Source of the DNA: an uncultured Eubacteriales bacterium | GTDB lineage: Bacteria > Bacillota > Clostridia > Monoglobales > Monoglobaceae | DNA length: 36,143 bases | Assembly: GCA_948468535.1 (NCBI GenBank) | Contig: CAOKIL010000008.1 | Location: 1-36,143 of the forward strand | Direction of reading: 5' to 3' | Part shown: positions 15,285-21,520 of the stretch, one piece after another | Numbering within the stretch: position 1 is the first letter of the stretch | Layout: the number at the start of each line of letters is the position of its first letter | The notes under the pieces: generated by a model | Seen by the model: the letters and a program-made list of their open reading frames with translations, nothing else | Databases searched by the model: none | Told to the model about the DNA's origin: nothing | Translations under genes and position numbers: made by a program

Positions 15285-15818
15285 TTATTCAAGCGCTTTG
15301 CCTAAGAACCCTGCTGCGGTTTCCGCCAGTTTTTGTTCAACTTCATTCATGTTCTTCTCCGGCTCAGCAATAAATATTACTGTTCCGACCGGGTCTCCAT
15401 CGTGCACAATCGGAGCGACTACTCCGGCTTTGAACTTATCGTTGTCATCTACTATCTTAATTCTGTCGCCATTTGATGAAAAGAACATTGTTTTCTTTTC
15501 CATTATCTTTTCAAGCTCATCTGACAGCTTCTTCTCTTTTAGTTCCTTGCGGCCGCTTCCGCTGGCTGCGATAACGCTGTCCTTGTCTGTTATACAGGTC
15601 AGGAGACCTGTTGACTTATTCAGTGTTTCGGCATACTGATTTGCAAACTCGCTCAGCTCGCCGATTGGTGAATATTTTTTAAATATAACAGTACCATCGC
15701 TCTCTGTATATATTTCAAGAGGATCTCCCTCATGTATTCTCAGTGTTCTGCGGATCTCCTTTGGGATTACTATTCTTCCCAAATCATCTATTCTTCTTAC
15801 TATTCCGGTTGCTTTCAT
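15285..15818 (-). CDS. spoVT: Stage V sporulation protein T
   Basis: A 177-residue transcription factor. The N-terminal AbrB-type swapped-hairpin DNA-binding domain (1-50) is 'MKATGIVRRIDDLGRIVIPKEIRRTLRI', and a GAF-like domain (about 60-177) includes 'LLTCITDKDSVIAASG' and 'GDPVGTVIFIAEP'. SpoVT is made in the forespore under sigma-G in Bacillus and tunes sigma-G-dependent genes; in clostridia it is important for spore maturation. AGGAGAG ribosome binding site. It is alone on the minus strand between the brnA terminator and a lipoprotein gene. The GAF domain distinguishes it from AbrB itself. Confidence 0.94.
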   Translation of the reverse strand: MKATGIVRRIDDLGRIVIPKEIRRTLRIHEGDPLEIYTESDGTVIFKKYSPIGELSEFANQYAETLNKSTGLLTCITDKDSVIAASGSGRKELKEKKLSDELEKIMEKKTMFFSSNGDRIKIVDDNDKFKAGVVAPIVHDGDPVGTVIFIAEPEKNMNEVEQKLAETAAGFLGKALE

Positions 15819-15943
15819 ATATTTACTCTCCTTTTGAATTCAAAATTTTGGATATTGCAGCTAAGCCGCAAAATAACTTGTAACAATATTATTTGTAACT
15901 TATGGGATAATATACTCGAAAAAAACAACTAATGATATTGTGG

Positions 15944-15972
15944 TTGACTTTTTTATAATGTACGTTTATAAT
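15944..15972 (+). promoter_or_regulatory. Sigma-A promoter of the lipoprotein gene
   Basis: -35 TTGACT (15944-15949), 17 bp, -10 TATAAT (15967-15972); a near-consensus promoter about 60 bp upstream of the start. It probably also supplies reading into the structured RNA and radical SAM gene beyond. Confidence 0.75.
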
Positions 15973-16033
15973 ATTATTTATAGAAGTTTTTTTACTTTAA
16001 AATCATATACGCCAAAAAACGGAGGTATAAGAA

Positions 16034-16780
16034 ATGAATTCCATAAAGCTCAAAACCGTATCAGTCATAATCTCAGCCGCTGTAATTACCGGCTGTCTCA
16101 CAGGCTGCGGCGGAATTTCACAGTCGGATTTTAAACGGCTTGAAGAAAGAGTTGAGCAGCTCGAAAGTAAAATCGGCAGCTCAGCAAACAGTTCTAAAAA
16201 TTCGCCGGCTGAAACACCGTCAAAAAGTTCAAATGCCTCAAATGAAGATTTTGATGAAAACAAGGTCTATGACGAAATCAAAGTTACACAACATGACTTT
16301 GTCGATAATGACGATAACAAATATTCGATTTTTGTTTTTAACAATACCTCCGACTTCAATGTTGACGCAATGATAAAAATCACAACCAATGATGAGGACG
16401 GCGAAATCCTGCAGGAAGAAGAAAAAACTATAAAAGGTTTGCCAAAGGGTAAAGAATCGTATGCGTCTTTTGCTCTTGATGAGGATACCGAGACCATCGT
16501 CCGCACAGTTACATATGAAGAAAATACTGAAAAAGAGAACCCGTTAGACAACCTATCGGCACGCGCTGCAAAAGCTGAAGGCGGAGCAAATGTAACTATA
16601 CGAAACAACGGTACAAGTGCGGTTAAAAATTTGAAGTACATGACTCTGTTCTTTAAGGGCAAAGAACTCGTAGGCTTTGACAACGGCAATGTTCCAAATA
16701 TCTCAGCAAGTTCGAGCGAAGTTATTCCGTCTGAATATTATGGCAGCTTTGACAAAGCAGAGGTCTACATTACCCGATAA
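16034..16780 (+). CDS. Putative lipoprotein of unknown function
   Basis: A 248-residue exported protein. The signal peptide has two overlapping lipobox candidates, 'VITGC' (Cys21) and 'CLTGC' (Cys25), so it should be anchored to the outer face of the membrane. A short coiled coil follows (about 33-46, 'FKRLEERVEQLESKIG'), then a serine-rich linker (47-68) and two beta-rich domains with acidic surfaces ('NTSDFNVDAMIKITTND' and 'GGANVTIRNNGTSAVKNLKYMTLFF'). The second half resembles surface proteins with paired immunoglobulin-like or FxLYD-like domains. I do not recognise a specific family. GGAGGT lies at 16021-16026. Its promoter is strong and there is no terminator before the structured RNA, so the two may be one transcript. 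Confidence 0.7.
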   Translation: MNSIKLKTVSVIISAAVITGCLTGCGGISQSDFKRLEERVEQLESKIGSSANSSKNSPAETPSKSSNASNEDFDENKVYDEIKVTQHDFVDNDDNKYSIFVFNNTSDFNVDAMIKITTNDEDGEILQEEEKTIKGLPKGKESYASFALDEDTETIVRTVTYEENTEKENPLDNLSARAAKAEGGANVTIRNNGTSAVKNLKYMTLFFKGKELVGFDNGNVPNISASSSEVIPSEYYGSFDKAEVYITR

Positions 16781-16791
16781 AAATTTATGAT

Positions 16792-16955
16792 AATTTGGGA
16801 ACTTTTCGGAGGCTACAGCGTCTAACAAAACAAGGAGAGGAAATCTGACCTATCCTTGTGAGAACATATGATTGAGAGACGAAAGTGCGTATTCGTTTCT
16901 GCAACCGATGTTCTTATCCAACACCCCTTTAATTTACCTCCCTTTGTTCCTAATT
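16792..16955 (+). ncRNA. Structured multi-branched RNA of unassigned class
   Basis: A 164-base stretch with nested pairings typical of a structured RNA. Closing stem: AATT and GGAAC (16792-16802) pair with GTTCC and AATT (16946-16955), and GGAGG (16808-16812) pairs with CCTCC (16937-16941). Inside are two hairpins: ACAAGGA (16830-16836) with TCCTTGT (16853-16859), extended by AGG/CCT, and AGAACAT (16861-16867) with ATGTTCT (16908-16914), whose interior pairs GAGACGAA with TTCGTTTC. The result is a three-way-junction layout. An 11-bp terminator follows 15 bases later, and then the start of the radical SAM gene. It is not a T-box (no specifier or antiterminator box), TPP, SAM, glycine, cobalamin or lysine riboswitch by motif. 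It could be a riboswitch-like leader or an independent small RNA (the clostridial raiA RNA class is one candidate), but I cannot name it. Confidence 0.6.
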
Positions 16956-16970
16956 TTAGGGCAAAACTCA

Positions 16971-17006
16971 AACCGTCTGTGACAAAGAAACACAGACGGT
17001 TTTCTA
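16971..17006 (+). terminator. Intrinsic terminator upstream of the radical SAM gene
   Basis: AACCGTCTGTG (16971-16981) and CACAGACGGTT (16991-17001) form an 11-bp perfect stem with a 9-base loop and end in TTTTC. Only 25 bp separate it from the ATG of the next gene. No promoter fits in that space, so the gene must depend on read-through, a hallmark of attenuation. Confidence 0.85.
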
Positions 17007-17030
17007 TATTTAACAGAAAGGTCTGATAAA

Positions 17031-18005
17031 ATGCGAAAGTATAACATACCTATTTTCATACCGCATGAGGGCTGTCCGCACGACTGCCTCTTCTGCAATC
17101 AAAGAAAAATCACCGGTATTGACAGCTCTGTTACTCCAAATGATGCCAAATGCCGAATTGCCGAATATCTTTCGACTGTGAAAAGTTATGAATGCGAAAT
17201 TGAAATCGCATATTTCGGCGGCAGTTTTACCGGTCTTGACATAGGTCTTCAGCGCGAATTTTTAAAAGCTGCCGCAAGTTTTGATGACCCTCGGATAACA
17301 GGTATCAGAATGTCAACCAGACCTGACTATATAGACACTGAGATTTTAGACATGTGTGCCGAATACAACGTGACCGCAATTGAACTCGGTGTACAGACCA
17401 CAAGCGACAATGTGCTTGAACTCAACAAACGCGGTCATTGCTTTGACGATGTAAAAACTGCCTCCAAGCTGATCAAGGATTATAATATTAGCCTGGGACT
17501 TCAGATGATGCTCGGAATGTACGGTTCTGACCCCGAAACAGACCTCAAAACATGTGATGACATAATATCGTTGTCACCGTCATGCACAAGAATATATCCG
17601 ACTATCGTGCTCAGCGGAACCGAACTCGAAACACTGTACAACTCAGGCAAATACACACCGTATACAATTGAAGCCGCTGCCGGTATTGCAGCCGAATGCC
17701 TTGAACGATTCAGAGAAAATAACATTGACGTTATCCGAATCGGCTTATACTCAAGCGACGACCTTCGATCAGACGGAAATATTATTGCCGGACCGTTTCA
17801 CCCTGCATTCGGCGAAATAGCCGAAAATATGGTCTACCGCCGCAAAATTGAGAAAACAATTATAGCCCAAGGTATCAAAGACTGCGAACTGAAGATACCG
17901 GCTAAACCGAGCGAAGTCTCAAAAATCATCGGTCAAAAGCGTTGCAATAAGATTTATTTTAAACAAAAATACGGTGTTGATATTAAAATTGTACAGATGA
18001 GCTGA
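17031..18005 (+). CDS. Elp3-like radical SAM protein
   Basis: A 324-residue radical SAM enzyme. The cluster motif is C-X3-C-X2-C at Cys15, Cys19 and Cys22 ('GCPHDCLFCNQRKITG'), followed by 'AYFGGSFTGLD' and 'GIRMSTRPDYID' and the 'AIELGVQTTSDNVL' strand. This matches the Elp3/COG1243 branch, but the GNAT acetyltransferase domain of true Elp3 is absent. A HisB-like or methylthiotransferase role is not indicated, since no TRAM domain or second cluster motif is visible. In many clostridia this gene sits near rnc and smc; here it is by itself behind a structured leader and a terminator. Its stop codon (18003-18005) directly touches the stop codon of gpr on the other strand. The reaction is unknown; tRNA modification is plausible from the family. 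Confidence 0.8.
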   Translation: MRKYNIPIFIPHEGCPHDCLFCNQRKITGIDSSVTPNDAKCRIAEYLSTVKSYECEIEIAYFGGSFTGLDIGLQREFLKAAASFDDPRITGIRMSTRPDYIDTEILDMCAEYNVTAIELGVQTTSDNVLELNKRGHCFDDVKTASKLIKDYNISLGLQMMLGMYGSDPETDLKTCDDIISLSPSCTRIYPTIVLSGTELETLYNSGKYTPYTIEAAAGIAAECLERFRENNIDVIRIGLYSSDDLRSDGNIIAGPFHPAFGEIAENMVYRRKIEKTIIAQGIKDCELKIPAKPSEVSKIIGQKRCNKIYFKQKYGVDIKIVQMS

Positions 18006-19016
18006 TTATCTGTACCTGTCAATGTCGGCAAGTGTTATACCCTCATTTACTGCAATATTAATGCCGTTTGCAACAACCGAAGATATATCGTCTATTATTG
18101 TATCAACATCCTTTGGCGCAACAATAAAGTTACCGAATTTGGGCATTATCACCTCACGGATAAGATCATACTTACTGTCCGCGGTGTTTCCGATTATCTT
18201 CAAAATACGGTGTGTCGGTTTGTCTTTAATTCTGTCCGCCTCACCGCGGCTTGCAGCGTCCACCAACATATCCAGTGTATCACTTGCTATTGTTGCCGCG
18301 TCAACTACTGTGGGGACCCCGATCGCGATTACCGGAACACCGAGAGTTTCTTTGTTCAGTGCGTTACGCTTGTTTCCTACGCCTTCACCAGGTGTGATTC
18401 CTGTGTCTGAAATCTGTATTGTTGTATTAACTCTTTCCATTTTTCTGCTGCACAGTGCGTCAATTGCTATCACCATTTTAGGCTTTACTTTTTCAACAAT
18501 TCCGCGTATAATCTCACCTGTTTCTATACCGGTCAGTCCAAGAACTCCGGGTACGATTCCGCAGATTGAGCGAACACCCTCATCTATTTCTTCCGGAACA
18601 TACTGTTTTAAATGCCTTGTTATCATAAGTGATGAAATAACCTTAGGTCCAAGTGCGTCAGCCGTAATGTTTTGATTGCCGAGACCAACAACCAAAATCA
18701 CATCATTATCCGAACTTATAAATTTATCGGTCACGGTTTTGAGTTCCTTTGCACATACGCGGCACATTTCTTCATAAATTCTCTGCTCGCCGTAGAATCT
18801 GTTTGGCATCTCTATCGTGATGTAATCACCCTTCGGCTTGCCGAGATTACGCTCGCCGTTATTGTTTAGGATTTTCACACGGGTTACCTTTATTAAATCA
18901 TGTATCGAATATTCATCAACACTTATTCCGCTTTCTTTTTCACTTTCCTCCGCCGCTGTCTCAGAATACAATTCCTGCGCCTCAAGCGCCAAATCACACC
19001 TTACTTGTTCAGACAT
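18006..19016 (-). CDS. gpr: Germination protease GPR
   Basis: A 336-residue spore endopeptidase of family A25, which degrades small acid-soluble spore proteins (SASPs) at germination. It begins 'MSEQVRCDLALEAQELY' with the prosequence region, and the conserved core has 'VVGLGNQNITADALGPK', 'GIVPGVLGLTGIETGEI' and 'VIAIDALCSRKMERVNTTIQISDTGI'. The zymogen is made in the forespore and activated by self-cleavage. Ribosome binding site AGAGGTGG. The gpr/rpsT divergent pair is the usual clostridial arrangement. A forespore (sigma-F/G) promoter is expected in 19017-19140 but none is clear. Confidence 0.95.
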   Translation of the reverse strand: MSEQVRCDLALEAQELYSETAAEESEKESGISVDEYSIHDLIKVTRVKILNNNGERNLGKPKGDYITIEMPNRFYGEQRIYEEMCRVCAKELKTVTDKFISSDNDVILVVGLGNQNITADALGPKVISSLMITRHLKQYVPEEIDEGVRSICGIVPGVLGLTGIETGEIIRGIVEKVKPKMVIAIDALCSRKMERVNTTIQISDTGITPGEGVGNKRNALNKETLGVPVIAIGVPTVVDAATIASDTLDMLVDAASRGEADRIKDKPTHRILKIIGNTADSKYDLIREVIMPKFGNFIVAPKDVDTIIDDISSVVANGINIAVNEGITLADIDRYR

Positions 19017-19145
19017 AATACCACCTCTTTGCTTAAAATTAAGTTTTATATAAACTTATGTTTTGACAAAACTCATTTTTTATACAGCAGAAATAACAGT
19101 ACATTCCATATATTACAGAAAATTAAAAATTTTTGAAAAAAACAC

Positions 19146-19174
19146 TTGCATTATTTAAAAGTTAGTGCTATAAT
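19146..19174 (+). promoter_or_regulatory. Sigma-A promoter of rpsT
   Basis: -35 TTGCAT (19146-19151), 17 bp, -10 TATAAT (19169-19174), about 45 bp before the rpsT start. Confidence 0.75.
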
Positions 19175-19225
19175 AAGTAGCACTGATGTAAAAATCAAAT
19201 TGTAATTTGTTTGGAGGTGAAATTT

Positions 19226-19486
19226 ATGCCTAACATTAAATCAGCTAAAAAGAGAGTTAAGGTTATCAAGAAAAAGACTCTCAGAAATAAGATGATTAAA
19301 TCTCAGCTTAAAACAGCCATCAAGAAGTTTGAGGCTTCTTTGAAGCAAGGACAGGCAGCTGCCTCCGACGCTTATAAGGTAGTTATTAAAAAGACTGACC
19401 AAGCTGTTGCTAAGGGTATTCTTCACAAGAATACTGCCGCTCGAAGAAAGAGCCAGTATACTAACATGCTGAATAAGCTTGCATAA
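19226..19486 (+). CDS. rpsT: 30S ribosomal protein S20
   Basis: An 86-residue, strongly basic protein that binds 16S rRNA early in 30S assembly. Family strings: 'MPNIKSAKKRVKVIKKKTL', 'IKKFEASLKQGQAAASDAY', and the end 'LHKNTAARRKSQYTNMLNKLA'. The start is ATG 19226, with GGAGGTGA at 19213-19220 exactly spaced; an earlier ATG at 19211 lies within the ribosome binding site region and would add five residues absent from the family. It has its own promoter and terminator (19566-19591). The 80-bp trailer between stop and terminator contains no gene. Confidence 0.97.
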   Translation: MPNIKSAKKRVKVIKKKTLRNKMIKSQLKTAIKKFEASLKQGQAAASDAYKVVIKKTDQAVAKGILHKNTAARRKSQYTNMLNKLA

Positions 19487-19565
19487 CAGCTTATAACAAA
19501 AATTGAATTCTTGGTCGTATAAAACGGCGTCTAACACTTGAATGTCAATTAAAATTCTACAATCC

Positions 19566-19591
19566 AAAGAGCCGAACGCGGCTCTTTTTTT
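19566..19591 (+). terminator. Terminator of rpsT
   Basis: AAAGAGCCG (19566-19574), loop AACG, CGGCTCTTT (19579-19587), ending in a T-run of seven. Strong intrinsic terminator. Confidence 0.9.
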
Positions 19592-19636
19592 ATTATCGCA
19601 AGATTATAAAATACAAAAACTAAAGAGATATTTTTC

Positions 19637-19665
19637 TTGACAATTAAAAATATATTTGATATAAT
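19637..19665 (+). promoter_or_regulatory. Promoter of tRNA-Leu
   Basis: -35 TTGACA (19637-19642), 17 bp, -10 TATAAT (19660-19665): full consensus in both boxes, as expected for a tRNA gene, ending about 11 bp upstream of the mature 5' end. Confidence 0.9.
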
Positions 19666-19676
19666 ACAAAAGTCTC

Positions 19677-19761
19677 GCGGGTATGGCGGAATTGGCAGAC
19701 GCGCCAGATTTAGGTTCTGGTGTCAGCAGACGTGAAGGTTCAAGTCCTTTTACCCGCACCA
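19677..19761 (+). tRNA. tRNA-Leu (anticodon TAG)
   Basis: An 85-nt gene with encoded CCA (19759-19761). The acceptor stem GCGGGTA (19677-19683) pairs with TACCCGC (19751-19757). The anticodon arm CCAGA-TTTAGGT-TCTGG (19704-19720) has TAG at 19711-19713, reading CUN codons. The D-arm has GGCGGAATTGGCAGACGCG, the variable arm is long as in leucine tRNAs (class II), and the T-arm is GGTTCAAGTCC. Flanked by a consensus promoter and a hairpin terminator. Confidence 0.97.
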
Positions 19762-19762
19762 T

Positions 19763-19812
19763 ACCGAGTGTTCTTACAGAACCTGAGAGGTTTTATAAGG
19801 CACTCGGTTTTT
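19763..19812 (+). terminator. Terminator of tRNA-Leu
   Basis: ACCGAGTG (19763-19770) pairs with CACTCGGT (19801-19808), followed by TTTTATT. A small inner AACCT/AGGTT hairpin sits in the loop. Confidence 0.75.
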
Positions 19813-19821
19813 ATTGTCTTT

Positions 19822-20067
19822 TCAGCTTGCACAGGCGGCATAATAAACATCTACGCCCTGTCTTGTATGTACTGATACATTATTTTCAGGTAACTTGTCA
19901 AGGTCAGGTATTTCAATCGCGCCTATACAGTTATAATGAATGGTAAGCCTTTGAACAGTTTTACCGTCAACCTTTTCAGATTGGTGTACTTCGATTTTTT
20001 CAATCAGTTCATTCAACATTCTTTGTGTCAGCTTCCTTGCCATCTTATATTTGCGAACGGAAGCCAT
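19822..20067 (-). pseudogene. C-terminal remnant of a large serine recombinase
   Basis: An 81-residue reading frame that matches only the last part of mobile-element serine recombinases (TndX/Tn4451-like, DUF4368 region): 'VRKYKMARKLTQRMLNELIEKIEVHQSEK' and 'RLTIHYNCIGAIEIPD', ending 'NVSVHTRQGVDVYYAACAS'. The catalytic resolvase domain, the recombinase domain and the zinc ribbon are missing; upstream in frame there is a stop codon within three codons of the ATG. It can have no recombinase activity. It lies directly downstream of the tRNA-Leu terminator and marks the end of a decayed integrated element that extends to about 20700. Confidence 0.8.
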
Positions 20068-20109
20068 AAATATATCACTTGTTACGGCTTTGCTTTTTTA
20101 TTATATTTA

Positions 20110-20376
20110 TTAATCATCTGCGGCAACTTCTGCAATGATTCTCGCTCCAAATTTAAAACCGCAAATGAAATTTTCAACTGCAATTTCGCCTGTTGCTTGA
20201 TCAAAAGCATTTATAATATCAACAAACAGTTTTCGCTCTTTTCCATTCAAAAACTTCATTAGGATATTCTCGTTTTCATCTATGACCTGCATGCTTTCAC
20301 TGATTTTTGAATCATTGATGCCATGAATATTCGGCTGAATCTCTCCAAAATATAAATCTTCCAATACTCTTTTCAT
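20110..20376 (-). CDS. Small mobile-element protein (DUF6809-like)
   Basis: An 88-residue protein, 'MKRVLEDLYFGEIQPN', then 'LMKFLNGKERKLFVDIINAFDQA' and 'FICGFKFGARIIAEVAADD'. The pattern 'LEDLYFGxIxPN' plus a 'FxxGFxxGAxxxxE' C-terminus is that of the DUF6809 family, found in clostridial conjugative and integrative elements, with no known function. The start follows AGGAGGAA at good spacing. It sits between the recombinase remnant and the small RNA/ribbon-helix-helix unit, so it is likely part of the same remnant island. Confidence 0.6.
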   Translation of the reverse strand: MKRVLEDLYFGEIQPNIHGINDSKISESMQVIDENENILMKFLNGKERKLFVDIINAFDQATGEIAVENFICGFKFGARIIAEVAADD

Positions 20377-20401
20377 AAAAAATTCCTCCTGTGTAAAATA
20401 G

Positions 20402-20454
20402 TTGACACCACAAGAGAAATGTTGTATAATAAATTTACAACATCACTTTGGTGT
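20402..20454 (+). promoter_or_regulatory. Consensus promoter inside a double dyad
   Basis: -35 TTGACA (20402-20407), 17 bp, -10 TATAAT (20425-20430) on the plus strand. The -10 is framed by perfect arms ATGTTGTA (20419-20426) and TACAACAT (20436-20443), and these by ACACCA (20405-20410) and TGGTGT (20449-20454), with centres within 2 bp. A dimeric or tetrameric repressor is the simplest explanation; the ribbon-helix-helix protein encoded at 20504-20686 is the natural candidate. Confidence 0.65.
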
Positions 20455-20515
20455 TGAACAAAATTTTGAGTTCCTAGTTGCTTAGTCGTTGCTATGGAAC
20501 TCTTTATTTTTGTTC
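20437..20515 (+). ncRNA. Predicted small RNA with terminator hairpin
   Basis: The promoter at 20402-20430 would start an RNA at about 20437 that has no open reading frame and ends in a long hairpin: GAACAAAA and GAGTTCC (20456-20474) pair with GGAACTC and TTTTGTTC (20496-20515), including the T-rich tail TTTATTTTT. Length about 75-80 nt. It lies between, and opposite to, the DUF6809-like and ribbon-helix-helix genes, and its 3' end overlaps the 3' end of the latter, so it may act as an antisense or termination element. This layout resembles plasmid copy-control or transposon antisense RNAs. Confidence 0.5.
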
Positions 20516-20686
20516 GATATCAGACTTTACCTTTTGAATTCCTAATCTAAGTACATCGCTTTTGTTTAGATTCAAAGATTTACAGCAATAATCAATATCT
20601 TCAATTAATTGCTTATCCGCTCTAAATTTAACTTGAATGTTTTTAGGATTAGCAATTCGAGGTCTGCCCTTATTTGCTGTACTCAT
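20504..20686 (-). CDS. Ribbon-helix-helix (CopG-like) protein
   Basis: A 60-residue protein with a basic N-terminal arm ('MSTANKGRPRIANPKN') and a ribbon-helix-helix fold ('IQVKFRADKQLIEDIDYCCKSLNLNKSDVLRLGIQKV'): one beta strand for DNA contact, then two helices. Such proteins are dimeric repressors in plasmids, transposons and toxin-antitoxin modules. The GAGGTGA ribosome binding site and a TGTACAC-rich region upstream (20700-20730, with two GTGTACAC-like sites) suggest autoregulation there as well. Probable target: the dyad at 20405-20454. No partner toxin is visible. Confidence 0.7.
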   Translation of the reverse strand: MSTANKGRPRIANPKNIQVKFRADKQLIEDIDYCCKSLNLNKSDVLRLGIQKVKSDIEQK

Positions 20687-20772
20687 CCCTCACCTCCTGT
20701 GTACACATAAATTATAAACCGTGTACACGATAATGTCAAGTAAATTTCAACTTTGTAACATAAATGTAATAA

Positions 20773-21309
20773 TTATGCTTTATACTCCATATAGTCTTTT
20801 CCGTCTAAGGTTTTCCATATGAACTTTCCGTTTTCATATATCATATATGAATGTTCACTGTTCTCTTTAGGGATAGAAACCGAGCCGGGGTTTAGGTACA
20901 CATATCCTGCCTTTTCTGTACACTTTGGAACATGTGTATGTCCGCACAGCAAAATATCAGAATGTGACGGCGGATTATCCTCGTCAAAATGATGACCGTG
21001 TGACGCATAGACAGTTATGCTGTCAATATATAAGACGGCATAATCTGCAAGAATCGGAAAGTCAAGCACCATTTGATCAACTTCTGTATCGCAGTTGCCG
21101 CGGACACATAGAATCTTATTTTTTAATGGATTAAGCATCTCGATAACCGACTTTGGCGCGTAGCTGCGCGGCAAATCGTTACGCGGTCCATGATATAATA
21201 TATCACCCAGAAGCAATAACTTATCCGGACTTTCACATTTAAATCTGTCGATTAACATTCTGCAATAATACTCCGAACCGTGAATATCGCTCGCTATCAT
21301 TAATTTCAT
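20773..21309 (-). CDS. yfcE: YfcE-type metallophosphoesterase
   Basis: A 178-residue calcineurin-like phosphoesterase. The start is set at 21309 ('MKLMIASDIHGSEY'), with AAGGTGA upstream; a start four codons earlier is possible. Metal-binding motifs in order: 'ASDIHG', 'LLGDILYHGPRN', 'VRGNCDTE', 'ASHGHHFD' and 'CGHTHVP'. Families like E. coli YfcE and MJ0936 hydrolyse phosphodiesters in vitro with manganese or nickel; the natural substrate is unknown. The gene is monocistronic, with a palindromic repeat element upstream (21348-21497) rather than a clear promoter. Confidence 0.9.
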   Translation of the reverse strand: MKLMIASDIHGSEYYCRMLIDRFKCESPDKLLLLGDILYHGPRNDLPRSYAPKSVIEMLNPLKNKILCVRGNCDTEVDQMVLDFPILADYAVLYIDSITVYASHGHHFDEDNPPSHSDILLCGHTHVPKCTEKAGYVYLNPGSVSIPKENSEHSYMIYENGKFIWKTLDGKDYMEYKA

Positions 21310-21347
21310 TTCAAACATCACCTTTCTGCTAATTTATTAAAAAAATA

Positions 21348-21497
21348 GCTGTTGCGTTAAAAGCAATTTATACAATAAAACGACTAATCGTAGGGGCAGA
21401 TATTATCTGCCCGATAGTCACAGCGGGCGGCTATTAGCCGCCCCTACAATTAAAATTGTCGTTTATTTGCATAACCGCCTAAACTTAACGCAACAGC
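21348..21497. repeat. Composite palindromic repeat element
   Basis: A 150-bp element between the yfcE and GH43 genes. The outer termini GCTGTTGCGTTAA (21348-21360) and TTAACGCAACAGC (21485-21497) are exact inverse copies. Inside, AAACGAC (21378-21384) and GTCGTTT (21458-21464) form a second inverted pair, and within that are two GC-rich hairpins, GGGCAGATA/TTATCTGCCC (21394-21412) and GGGCGGCTA/TTAGCCGCCC (21425-21443). This looks like a small hairpin repeat inserted in a larger palindromic one, without coding capacity. It separates yfcE from the pectin operon and could act as a 3' end for both sides. Confidence 0.75.
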
Positions 21498-21520
21498 CAA
21501 GTTTTAATATTAATCTCAAA

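Noticed and set aside
16792-17006. T-box leader upstream of the radical SAM gene
   Set aside because: No specifier stem, no T-box sequence complementary to a tRNA end, and the gene is not an amino-acid gene.
19683-19946. Open frame starting inside the tRNA-Leu gene ('MAELADAPDLGSG...')
   Set aside because: This is the well-known false translation of a leucine tRNA; it also runs through the tRNA terminator into the recombinase remnant on the other strand.
21390-21445. Two similar GC-rich palindromes considered as a CRISPR array
   Set aside because: There are only two units, they differ in sequence, and the spacing is only 12 bases; they fit a hairpin repeat element.
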